Positions 54,504 through 64,000 of a stretch of 64,000 nt of DNA are shown here, piece by piece. The stretch covers positions 124,001 through 188,000 of the forward strand of contig JAJGBQ010000002.1 in the NCBI GenBank assembly GCA_022457065.1. The letters run 5' to 3'. The notes below the pieces were generated by a model. It was not told the DNA's origin. It saw nothing but the letters and a program-made list of their open reading frames with translations, and did not search any database. The position numbers were made by a program, and so were the translations under genes. The DNA comes from Curvularia sp. ZM96 (Eukaryota; Ascomycota; Dothideomycetes; Pleosporales; Pleosporaceae). The first letter of the stretch is position 1, and each line of letters opens with the position of its first letter.

Positions 54504-55386
54504 CTACGTACGAGCCTTCCGTTGAAGCACCGCAAGTTCCTGCTCCAGCTTCTCTATCAGCGCTGCCTTTTCTTTGTTCTCTTTTTTCAGGCGTTTATTT
54601 TCAGAGTGCATCTCGTCACTGTCGCGGTGGCCAGCAACCTTAGATTCAGAGACCCCGCGTTTGCGTTTCAGGCTGGTATCCTCGTCGTCGCGGCAGTCCA
54701 TGGGCCGATTGTAGGATGACTCTGAGGTACATGACGTACGGGTAGGAGACCCTTCCATCTCTCCATGACCCGTACCAGCTGGAACGAGAAGCTCATGCGG
54801 ATTTGCTGACACGGACTTGCTGCGATGGGCACGGCGGATGTGCTCTGCCAGGTTCTCTTTCCGTGTGAATCCGGTGCCTGAACTCCGTTTGCAGTCAGGG
54901 AAGGGGCAGAAGAGGGTCTTTTTGGCGCTGCCGTGCATCTTGTGAACCTCGCGCTCATGGCGAAGCAGGCCGCCACTGTAGGTGAATCCTTGGAGCTTTT
55001 CACAGCCCTTCACATTGCACTTGTAGGGACGATCATGCTTGTCCATGTGTTTGCTGCAAACAAAAGTCAGCTGATCATGATTGCTCTAACATAAGTAGTG
55101 TGTTTGCGGGGTAGACAGGAACTGCTTACTTCCAATCGCACTTGCGATCAAACGATGTGCCGTGGCACTCTTGGTGTTTGCAAACCATTTTCCCTTTCTC
55201 ATTGCGCGGCGGCTCTTCGGCGCGCTTATGACTATGGGATTCTTTTTTTTTATTGTCTTGAGATGAGTCTACAGAGCGACTTCTGCTGTGGGATCTTGGA
55301 TTACTGGCTGCTACTGATGGGCTATGTTCAACCATGGAAGGTGCCATAGGAGATTCTGGGCAGTTTGAACTGGATGGACTAGGCAT
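54504..55386 (-). CDS. C2H2 zinc-finger transcription factor with C-terminal coiled coil
   Basis: Exons 55386-55130 and 55053-54504 give 807 nt, 268 residues. The 76-nt phase-2 intron (GTAAGC to TTGCAG) lies inside the first finger and joins to FDRKCDWNKHMDKHDRPYKC. Three fingers are visible: CKHQECHGTSF to HMDKH, CNVKGCEKLQGFTY to HEREVH, and CPFPDCKRSSGTGF to HIRRAH. The N-terminus is Ser/Pro-rich and disordered. A basic stretch (SLKRKRGVSESK) is followed by a leucine-rich coiled coil (ENKEKAALIEKLEQELAVLQ) at the C-terminus, which may dimerise. It is a nuclear DNA-binding protein by inference. Translation is started at ATG 55386 because the frame upstream has no ATG. Confidence 0.8.
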
Positions 55387-57032
55387 ATCTTGGTTCAATG
55401 AGTGGATCGAAGTGTTACGCTTGCGTTGGTGCGGAACCAGCAGGATTGTGGTGGATAGGTTTTGCTAAGGCGCTATAGGAGGAGAGGAAGACAATGAACA
55501 TGTACAGAACGATCAAGCAGTGTCGGCAATATGCATGTACAGCGATGAGGCTGTTGTGAGGCAGAGTGTCAGGCTTTATGCTGCATGCTGGGCAATGTCA
55601 GGCACACCCCACATATATTAGAAAGGAGCGCAGGCGCAGAGGCGCAGTCAGAGGTACGTCGACGCATGAACAGGCAACAATATCTTATTCATGCGCCTGC
55701 ATTCGGAAACATACCCATTTAACTCCGTGATTCCGTATGCGATCATGTGGCAAGTTTCGCATATTAATAGCAAGATAGTTGGGCTGCGGATGAAGAGTCA
55801 TGCAGCATCCAGAGAATGGCCCGACACTCGGAGAGCGTTAGAAATGGGAAGAAAGGGCCGTGTCCTCAAATAACTTTGCTCTTTTGAAAAAGAGTAATAG
55901 TTAGCGTTCGTAGTTTGGTGCCAGCTATTGGGGCCCAGCCAGATGCGCGCAGTAGGCCTATGTATGTGAGTATCTTATTCCACTATCTTCAGACTGCACG
56001 CGGCACTATATAATGAGATTTACCTTGAGCTTTTGCTCCCTGCAACTGTGTTTATGTGAAACGAAATCTCTTTTTGGTGCCTGACCGCTAACATAGGTAT
56101 ACACCACAACTCGGTACTAGATCCCGTGAACGGGCTCAGGTAGCGCGCACTACATGCTCATGCGCGGCTGTTGCGGCAATCGTGTGTCACGCATGGCTAC
56201 CAATATTAATCAGTGCGGGATGGTTAAGAGAACCTTGTTTCTCTAGAAGTCGAGCTGCAGTTGCATTGTTACGTTTCGAAGCATTTGCTGGTGCTCGCAT
56301 CGACTTCTCCATATTAAGATAAAACAGTAAAATTCCTAGCTAGATAGAACGCTCCATGCCATTGTTTCAAGGACATGCTTGCAGGAATCTGCTTTTATTG
56401 ACCACTTGGTATCAGCTGTCGCGAAACCATACCACCTCCAATCGTCGCTAGAAGGCGGCTGACTCGATGCAGATGTAATATTCCAATATCCTCTCCCTCG
56501 CACCTTGAACTCACATACTGCCCAATGTGCACAGAAATGTACCCTCAGTGGCTTCAATCATAATGCTTCAACGCAGAGATGCTGCCACGGTACGTAAGCA
56601 CAACATCGTCATCTGATGGGGGAACCGGATTCATGCCAAAAGTGCACTGTGGGTCATACATGCTTTCTCGAGGCTCACTCAGCTGATATCCTTGTCGCTC
56701 TGAAAGCCACACGCACACGCTTCCGTCACGTTAGATCACATATGACAGCACACACGAAACACGCAGCATAGATGAGCCAGAAGTCTTCTACTTGGAAAGA
56801 GCGGCTTCACCACCTAGATTCCGCGTATCGAAGCAAAACTTGGGAGAGGGCAAAGGCGAGCTGGGGCGGGGTGCTTAGACTATCGCTAAGTCCAATACTG
56901 ACCACCCACTACGATCAGCTTGCACGAGTGGTTGCCGTCGCTTGGCAGACACACAATCTAGCGTGCTACTATTAGCTACCTAGATCCCAGGGCAGTCAGA
57001 AAGTTAAAGAAAGATAATTCATCAACGGCTTA
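55387..57032. other. Intergenic, no gene seen
   Basis: Promoter of the C2H2 gene and about 1.5 kb without a supported model. Small frames at 56336-56557 (minus) and 56772-56975 (plus) have no recognised features. Confidence 0.45.
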
Positions 57033-57226
57033 CAGTCGCTAGCGATTGCGGCTTCACCCCTGTAGGCAGCGTTCCAAAAGTCCAGTCATCAGAAGATCGA
57101 GGATTGACCAATCACACTGATGGTTCTGCTGCTGACTTCTTGTACTAAGCTATATAAGGAAGGTGGGGCTGCTTAAATCCGTTGCGCAGCTGTGCGTAAG
57201 GGTGAAGCCGCAATCGCTAACGACTG
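57033..57226. mobile_element. MITE with about 29-bp terminal inverted repeats and TA target site
   Basis: The left end CAGTCGCTAGCGATTGCGGC (57033 onward, continuing TTCACCC) is the inverse of the right end GGGTGAAGCCGCAATCGCTA followed by ACGACTG, ending 57226, with one mismatch. TA dinucleotides flank both sides (57031-57032 and 57227-57228). The total length is 194 bp with no coding capacity. TA target sites and CAGT-type ends point to a Tc1/mariner-Fot1-type non-autonomous element. The DDE transposase at 10470 is not shown to be its partner. Confidence 0.85.
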
Positions 57227-58735
57227 TAATTTAGCACAGGAAATTGTAAAAGGAAATGGGTAGTACTTGAGATAGATTGCCGACTGCAGCGCTGCACTAC
57301 GTAGGTACCTGTACCTTAATTTTGCCTTGCCTTCAGCGCACGTACGAAGCTCCTCGCCACAGTTGTTCGATAGGCACTGCAACTAGCACTCCGATGTCAT
57401 TTCTTGAGCTTTATGTTGTTGAAGAGGCGCTGTCGGTTTATCTGACGTCAAGACATGCGCGAAAGAGTTTCCAGGCCAGTAAGGCATGTCTATCGCAGAC
57501 TTGGCAGTGGACTAGGTGGTCGGCTGAGGACCTCGTTCGAAACGTCGCTCATCACGTGATTTGGATACGAGATCCAAAGGACAGCCCTCGGGCCCTCATT
57601 GGATATTCTCGGGCATTCCTCGGGCCAGCAAGGCTGAGGTCTGCATAACACAAAGCTCCCGTCTAGTCCTTAGGGTCAAACCCAGGGATTCGTCTGAATA
57701 TCCCTACCTGTCAAACCTTCCACACCACATTTGCAGCCACAAGCAATATGCCCAAAACCTTGGCGTGTTGAAGTGACAGTAGTTTCTACAGGGCAAAGTG
57801 AGAACGAGGAGTAACTATGTTGAAGAAGATGATGTTCTTAACGTCAGGCATCTTACCTTGAGGCTTGAGCAGTGGGTGCTGACCTTTGTTTGCTATTGCC
57901 GAATTCGTCAGCCGCTCTCTTGCTGATGCCGCCGACGTGGCTACTGCTAGAAACCTACGACTAGCGAAGCTCCACCTGCCAGCACTGGCTGGATTAATGG
58001 CTCTTTTCATTGCGCATCTGTCCATGAGTGTTGTGGTAATGTGCTTCAATGCGTCCAAAATCTTTGTCGCATTCAGCTATATGGATGTTCTTAGTGCCGC
58101 ATACCTCAAGAGCTGTTGTCGCCTACCTATATTGAATTACCTTTTACTGTTCGTGGGCATATCAGAGTTTGTCGGCGTGTCGTGTTCGGGACGCTGTTCA
58201 ATGGGATAGGGAAAGCCTTGTAAAAGCCAGCGGTTGATTCATGGGTGTGGAGAAATGTTAATCAGATACTAGACCCAGTATCATTGGTAGGCGAAGATCC
58301 CTGCTTCTCTGCATTTCGTACAGCGAAAAGTCCATACGGTCGAACACGATGCATGTCACCTCCCTAGCCCAAAAAGGTTCCATTGCCGCAATAAAGCTGG
58401 CATGCTGCATCTGATGCACATCGTCAACCATGATAGTTGTGTATTGCCCCTCTGATGCAACTAGCTTGCAGTGTGCGCGCCTTCCATCCCAAAACTAATC
58501 ACGTGATCCTAAGTGGTTTCGCGTTGTTGAGTGACACCACTTGGCTTGATCGCGAGTGGTCCTGTGGTGAGAACCGCCTCGATCTAACACCCTCTCGAGC
58601 TAGATCATAACCTTTTGGTTGATTAGTACGTGGTACAGGGTGCAAATCTAGCAAAGCTACCATAAATAGCGATGCGACATCTTATGACTTGTTGAAGTCT
58701 ACACTACACTTCGTTTGAGAGCTCGTTTAGAAGAG
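57227..58735. other. Intergenic, no gene seen
   Basis: Frames at 57277-57648 and 57886-58209 (plus) are open but have no ATG-backed model, splice evidence or recognisable domain. The P450 promoter ends the region. Confidence 0.4.
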
Positions 58736-60557
58736 ATGTTCACAATACTATTAATCGTCATCGCTATGCTGATAGCAGAAGTAATCAGCATGTACATGAC
58801 TCATCATCAACAGCGATTGGTAAGTAAGGGACAAGTCTGAAGTTGTGTTGCTAAGTTGTACAAGGCAGACAACGCTCTTAGCACTCATCACGGCTGCCGT
58901 CCGCCTCCAACGCTGCAAATTCATTGGCCTTTTGGTCTCGACCGTCTAAAGCAGATCTTTGAGGCAGATGCGGAATCGCGCTTGATGGAACTGTTTTTGC
59001 TTCACTTTCGGCAAACCGGGACCACGCTGGAACAGAAGTTCCTCGGGACCAGGGTGTTTGGCACAATAGAACCAGCCAACCTAGAAGCCATTCTCTTCAC
59101 TCATGCCAAAGGTAGGAATTGGCGCTGCTAGCCATATTAGGAAAGCTACTGAGAGATGACGCGCTCGACAGATTTCGGAATTGGTCGACGCAGAGATGTT
59201 GCGTTGCCCATGTTCGGTGATGGTATCTTCACCCAAGAAGGTGCTCATTGGAAAGAGTCTCGAGACTTGTTACGCCCCCAGCTGCAGCACAAGTATTACG
59301 ACGATCTTGAGCTATTTCGCACTGCGGTTGATAAATTGATTCATGTGGTTAGCGAATGCAGAGGCACGGTCGATCTTCAGCCCTTGTTCTTCCGCATGAC
59401 GTTCGAAACCACCACAAGCTTCCTTTTTGGCAAGCCTACTAGTATCATGGACGCCACATATGGCGGTAAAGCAAATCGCCTTGGAGCTGCACTTGACACA
59501 GCTCAAGAATGGATTATTAAGAGGCTAAGGTTCGCTGGGCTTTACTGGCTAATAGACAGTAGAGGATTTCGCCAGGCTTGCCAGGACATTCATGCATTTG
59601 TAGATCGGAATGTGGATGCCCTTGTGCAGAAAGTACCAACCGAAATGCAACATCCAGAGACACACAGCTTCATAAAGTCCATTGCAAAGAACACATCCGA
59701 CCGAAGCGCCCTTCGGGCCCAAACAATTAGCGTCCTAGCGGCCGGCAGAGACACAACAGCCAGTCTTCTCTCTTGGGCACTGTAAGTTCATCCAAGCGGC
59801 GCTTTTCCGGGTTTCTCGCTGACTTTCCTGGTTTCTTGCTCGTTCGCCACCAGCAAGTCATGGACAAGTTGCGTGCAGAAATTGCGTCGACGTGTGGCGC
59901 AGGCTCACATCTCAGTCGTGACGACCTAAGGAAGATGTCATACTTGACAAAAGTGCTCAGAGAAAGTATGTCTTGGAAGAACGATTCTGGGTAGTAGAAA
60001 GGCTCAATATGCACAGCAGTGCGACTCTACCCGCCAGTTCCTGTCAATATTCGAACAGCCTCAGAAACAACCATACTTCCTGTGGGAGGCGGGCCGACCC
60101 GAACAGATCCAGTTCTTGTTCCAAAAGGGAGCATAGTCGCGTTCAGTCTGTACTCCATGCATAGACGGCCAGATTTGTATGGCATGGATGCCGAGCTGTT
60201 TCGTCCAGAAAGATGGGATGAAGACATGCCTTTGAAGCACAATCCTACAACTCTCAAGTGGGGCTACATCCCCTTCCACAGTGGGCCGAGGAGATGCCCT
60301 GGAGGTGAGCAGGCATGGCTTCTGGTGTAACGCATTGACTGACGAGTGTGATGCTAGCGGACTTTGCGCTCACAGAGGCTGGGTACACGATTGTGCGCCT
60401 TCTTCAAAGTTTTCCAGATCTGAAGCTTCCGCATGGGGAGCAGCTCGAGCTACTTGGTGTCGAGAAACAGAAGTCGACAGTGGTCCTGACAATAGCAGGG
60501 GGCTGTAAAGTCACAAACCTGATAGATACCGCTATAACACCGAGACCATCACTGTGA
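58736..60557 (+). CDS. Cytochrome P450, CYP52-like; one splice acceptor damaged
   Basis: Six exons (58736-58819, 58865-59111, 59172-59781, 59832-59965, 60017-60304, 60358-60557) give 1563 nt, 520 residues, a normal P450 length. The N-terminal helix anchors it in the ER (FTILLIVIAMLIAEVISMYM). HGCRPPP is typical of CYP52-type enzymes. The I-helix is AGRDTTASLLSWAL, the K-helix ETVR, then FRPERWDED, and the heme loop FHSGPRRCPGG with the Cys ligand. CYP52 enzymes hydroxylate alkanes or fatty acids; the substrate here is unknown. The introns are 45, 60, 50, 51 and 53 nt. Intron 3 (donor GTAAGT at 59782) would end at 59831, which reads TGG, not TAG. Other nearby AGs shift the frame, so the gene may be inactive. 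Confidence 0.88.
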
Positions 60558-60943
60558 ATGACGCAACGCATGTGAGAATCTATTTCTTGTTGCCTACTGG
60601 CGAATGGCCTACGTACAGGTGTGGGAAAAGCAAACAAGCAGTCGATCGACCGTAGATTCGCTGTCGAGCGAGCGTGCACACCTTACGAATTAAGCTTGAC
60701 ATCGCTAGAGCAGGATTCAACCGACCACATCTTATGTTCAAGGCACGAAGTCCATTTATCGATTGTCAAGCATTGCAGGCTTCGGATCAGACGTATAAAC
60801 TCGCCCAACACTTGAAAGTCGTTTATCCCGTCTCCTGCTAGCCTTTTCCTCTTGAACAAGCAATTTCGTTGTTGGAGGTGGATAGTACCGGTTCTTATCA
60901 AGATTAAATTGTTGTGACCCTTGCAAAGCAAAGAAATACTTAC
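60558..60943. other. Intergenic, possible second exon of the MADS-like gene
   Basis: Minus-strand frames here could be the next exon of the gene at 60944-61173: either the one reading RYYPPPTTK or the one reading TGTIHLQQRNC. Neither joins with both correct phase and the expected MADS-type tail, so I leave it open. Confidence 0.35.
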
Positions 60944-61173
60944 AAGAGCAGCGCGATCTGGGGTAGCCATGGCTCGCGGCCCGTTGCGTCTGTAGATACG
61001 CATTCGATGATGCGGCCATTGCGTTGTGCCACAAAGTAAACATTCGCATCGTAGACGTCGCTAATCTTCTCTAACTTCGAGCATAGCGTTTTGATCAGTC
61101 TTCGATAGTTGTTGTTCGCAGCTCTTCTAGCCCTGGTATGTGCCAATTTCGGAGCCTGATGCTGAGACGCCAT
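60944..61173 (-). CDS. MADS-box-like protein, first exon
   Basis: 76 codons plus two bases from ATG 61173 to a GTAAGT donor at 60943. The sequence has MADS-like spacing: a basic start (KLAHTRARRAANNNYRRL), a TLCSKLEKISDVY helix, then a beta pair ANVYFVAQRNGRIIECVST and a Pro-Gln-Ile end. This resembles the short fungal MADS/SRF-like proteins, which contact DNA through the basic helix. The following exon is unresolved, so the protein may be broken. Moderate confidence in the family, lower in the gene. Confidence 0.45.
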
Positions 61174-63062
61174 GGTGAAGCGACAGCTGGAGCAGGAGTC
61201 TGAGGGTATTCGGATTCCTACTAAATGAGTAACGATAGCGGGCCGACCGGATGTAAAACTGGTACAAATGACAGGTGAACACAACGGACTGAATTTCCAT
61301 TTGATCCGGTTATCTGCTTTTAAGCTTAGAAACGAAAAAGGAGCTCGGCTGATGAGCTCACTGCACGCGGTGTCGCTGATGATGCCCTAGTTGTGGTCCG
61401 CCATCCCCTCAAACCACACATACAGTAGCGCAGCTTGTGACACCGCGATGCCGAGTGGGAGCTGCGGTGCTGACAAACGGGATGATCCCAAGTGGTGTCC
61501 TAAATATTATGTGGCGAAGTAGTTGGACGCGCATGCCACTAAAGACGATCCTATAATTAGCATGTGTGGTCGTTTCATATGTAGTGTCTCCAATTTAGTC
61601 CGAGGGTACGCAGGTGCTTGAGTGCATCTGTTTGTGTTCTCGTCCCATACGAGATTTTTACAGTGTGGCTAGTCAGAAGAGGCTCTAGATCTATATATAG
61701 TACGAAAGCTAGGCGTAGACGTTCGCACCCATCACGGCTACTGAGCTCAGATATAGTCAGTTATTACTTATATAGCTCTCGAATCATCCATCAATAGCTT
61801 CTGCTCCCAGAGCGTGACCAATACTCGGCCAACAACATCCTTCACTACTTGCAATTCGATCTACCAGCACAATGTGCATTTGCGTCATTCTCATCCGACT
61901 AAAAACCTCCTCGATTTTCGGCAAACACAGAATATCAACAATGAGTCATAGCGGACACGGAGACGAGGAGCGAGCCACCGCTATAAGAATCATTAATCAC
62001 AAACCTCGTCCACGAGCCCACATGTCTGAGGAGAAGACCCCTAGCGGCCTAGATGGTTGCTCGGTTGAGTGACCGTAACAGGCTGGTATTTCAACGTAGA
62101 GCGAGCACTTGATAGATTTAGTACGAACAAGGAAATAGAGGGCCTTGTTATAGAAATAACAATTTGATGATTTAGAAGCAGGAAAAGGTGTTGTGTGGCG
62201 GTTGTTCCATTTAGTCTTCTTTCAGCGCTCTATGCCGTCACAGCCGTGGTAGCTTCTTTTCAAGACATTCGTCGCTACGCCTGAAGATATGAGCCTTGAT
62301 TATGCACTTTACAGGGATATATTTGTCAAGAAGGTTTCGACGTACTACAAAGGTGATTATTGGTCTTGTAACAACGGCACCAAGCTAGCTGCATGGTAGA
62401 TATCCACTTGATGAGATTTGAGCGGGTGGGTTACTACTATTTAGTTGGTATTCGCCGCTGTGCAAGTAGTCAACTGAAATCAATGAAAGTAACACTTTCC
62501 TCGCTAATTTATATAGATACTTACACCCGCCTGGATAGTGATGGGCCGCTGTTATGACATGCAAATGAATGTCGTGATTCTGGATTGAACAATTTATATT
62601 CGTTCCCATCAAACAAGCGAAAGGTATCGCACGGGAGATTTCCCTAGCCCTCAAAAAGGAGTGCCAAAGCTCAAAATTGTCTCAGGTTATTTCCACTGCT
62701 TACATTAACGCTATGCCATGCCGATCCCCAAGAAAAAGCAAATCCTAAATAAATATTGGGTACTAACCAAGTTGAATAGCATGCGAGACCAAAACAACAG
62801 AATTTGAGGATGAATTCACGCAGTTTTAGCGACCAAACAGCTAAGTGAACAGAAGGGTCTATTTGAGGTACGAAAACATCAGTCACTTGCCAATTCGCGA
62901 ATAGAAAGCAAAGAGCAAAAACTAAACAAGAAAGAGCAGATACCAAATTACAGAGAACAAGCGCAAGGAAGATACCGAATGTAAGAGCGCAAGGGAACAA
63001 GAAGAAAATAGCAGGTGAGTAAGCCTTCCGGAACTGGCCGTTGACCCGGAACGAAGCGGTCC
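61174..63062. other. Intergenic with one hydrophobic frame
   Basis: A minus-strand frame at about 63000-62671 encodes several hydrophobic stretches (LALVLCNLVSALSCLVFALC, FGLACYSTWLVPNIYLGFAF) but has no ATG and no clear acceptor, so it may be an unanchored exon or chance. Other frames here (for example 61872-62072) are unsupported. Confidence 0.35.
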
Positions 63063-63753
63063 CTACTGATGTAAATCGACACTCTCATCGTCATGCACGT
63101 CGCTTCTCATTGCACGCTCATCATTGTCATGAGTGAATCGTGCTCTCTTCTCTCTGCGTGCCTTGTTCTTACAGGGCTCATGTACGTCGACCTTCTCCCC
63201 GTCTTTTTCCTCCTCCGAAGTTACTGCACGTTTCCTTTTTTGTCGATATGTTCGGTCCCGAATTTGAATTTGACTGGAACTGCTGCTGTCATCATGATCC
63301 GATTCATTTGGGTGTTTCGAAACTCTGTGCTCTAAGTCTGCCAGTTTCTTGCGTTTGTTTGCTATAGATATGTCAGACAAGAGTTCAGTACCCGCATCCA
63401 GACGATGTTCTCTTGTAACTTTGGCAATCGATCGAGAACTTCGATTATTGGAGCACACATACCGCTATCATCGCTTGCAATTGCGTTCGATGCATTAGAT
63501 GATTGAACTTCTATTTGCTCGTCTCCATAAGCGGTTTTGTCTTGGAAAGCTGATCGATTTGAAGAGGGGCCATGTTCAGGCTTTTCTGCCCCAGTGGACG
63601 CTCCGCGATTTTCTTTAGGATCCTGAAATGATCAGCAGCCAATATATTTAGGTTGCGATTAATACAAAAACGTACAAGATTGAAGTCATCGTCTATGACA
63701 CTGGACGAACCTTCCGGTACGAGTGTTTCATCGTCTTCCGTGGATGAAAACAT
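63063..63753 (-). CDS. Charged, disordered, probably nuclear orphan protein, three exons
   Basis: Exons 63753-63676, 63622-63463 and 63361-63063 give 537 nt, 178 residues. The introns are 53 nt (GTACGT to TTTCAG) and 101 nt (GTATGT, TCTGAC branch, CTATAG); both keep phase. The N-terminus is acidic (STEDDETLVPEGSSSVIDDD), the middle Ser-rich. The C-terminus is strongly charged with Lys/Arg runs (ANKRKKLADLEHRVSKH, YRQKRKRAVTSEEEKD) that could be nuclear signals. No folded domain is recognised. Confidence 0.5.
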
Positions 63754-64000
63754 CCTTATGTGGTTTTGTAGATGTATTTAGTAGGCGAAAGTGAAGAAGT
63801 CTGAAGAGAGAAAGAGAGAACTGATCTATCATGAGAATTTGCGTTGAGAGTATCCTTTATACCCCCTTTCTGCTCATCTCCAGTCATGTAGTGATACCTA
63901 CGCCTCAATGCTACAGAGCCTAGCGAAATGACGAAGATTATGCCTTGCATGCATGCTTACGCGTTCTTCGTATATTCTACATGAGTAATGGTCATGCTTC
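63754..64000 (-). promoter_or_regulatory. Upstream region of the 63063 gene
   Basis: Sequence upstream of ATG 63753 to the right edge of the window. Purine-rich on the plus strand near 63786-63820. No motif of known function identified. Confidence 0.35.

Noticed and set aside
41926..60557. A secondary-metabolite cluster joining the regulator, HMG-CoA reductase and P450
   Set aside because: The genes are 4-10 kb apart with unrelated genes between, two are damaged, and no synthase or cyclase is seen.
1..64000. tRNA or rRNA genes
   Set aside because: None recognised by eye on either strand; a covariance-model scan (tRNAscan-SE, Infernal) would be needed to exclude them.

Overview
This window is from a filamentous ascomycete. 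The evidence is spliceosomal introns of mostly 43-80 nt with GTAAGY-type donors and CTRAY branch sites, a Tad-like LINE, a fungal DDE transposase, two Zn(II)2Cys6 regulators, a patatin/NB-ARC/TPR NLR pair, and nonsense codons of the CpA-to-TpA kind expected from repeat-induced point mutation (RIP). The repeat families and the chromodomain protein suggest Dothideomycetes, but that is inference. Almost nothing here is core housekeeping; it reads as an accessory, repeat-rich region. Gene models were spliced by hand and checked for frame and length; none has transcript support.

Layout: 1-4660 is a decayed Tad-like LINE on the minus strand, cut by the left edge. 4669-18052 is a large inverted structure. 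Two NLR genes (patatin, NB-ARC, TPR) face each other head to head (5453-9896 minus, 13865-17687 plus), with homologous promoters and homologous 3' flanks. Between them lie a RIP-damaged Tc1/mariner-type transposase and a RIP-damaged gene of unknown function. A stub of a third NLR copy lies at about 5020-5092. The left copy carries a nonsense codon; the right copy has an open frame but a GC instead of GT at one intron donor.

18972-20770 is an AcuK/ERT1-like zinc-cluster regulator. 21802-38084 is an island of about 14 small, intron-bearing orphan genes, bounded by near-identical inverted copies of a 287-bp repeat (21209-21494 and 38622-38911). It holds multi-pass membrane proteins, low-complexity proteins, a pair of proline-rich paralogues, and several minisatellites of related GCGATGCGAGGT-like sequence. 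One minisatellite fills the promoter between two divergent genes. One gene carries a 21-bp coding repeat in which every unit contains a potential 3' splice site.

39-64 kb is sparser: a second zinc-cluster regulator (41926-44729), a frameshifted HMG-CoA reductase-like gene, a chromodomain protein, a small membrane protein, a C2H2 zinc-finger factor, a 194-bp MITE, a CYP52-like cytochrome P450 with one damaged splice acceptor, a MADS-like fragment and a charged nuclear-type protein. The HMG-CoA reductase, P450 and regulator could be remnants of a metabolic cluster, but the spacing is wide and I see no synthase, so I do not call one.
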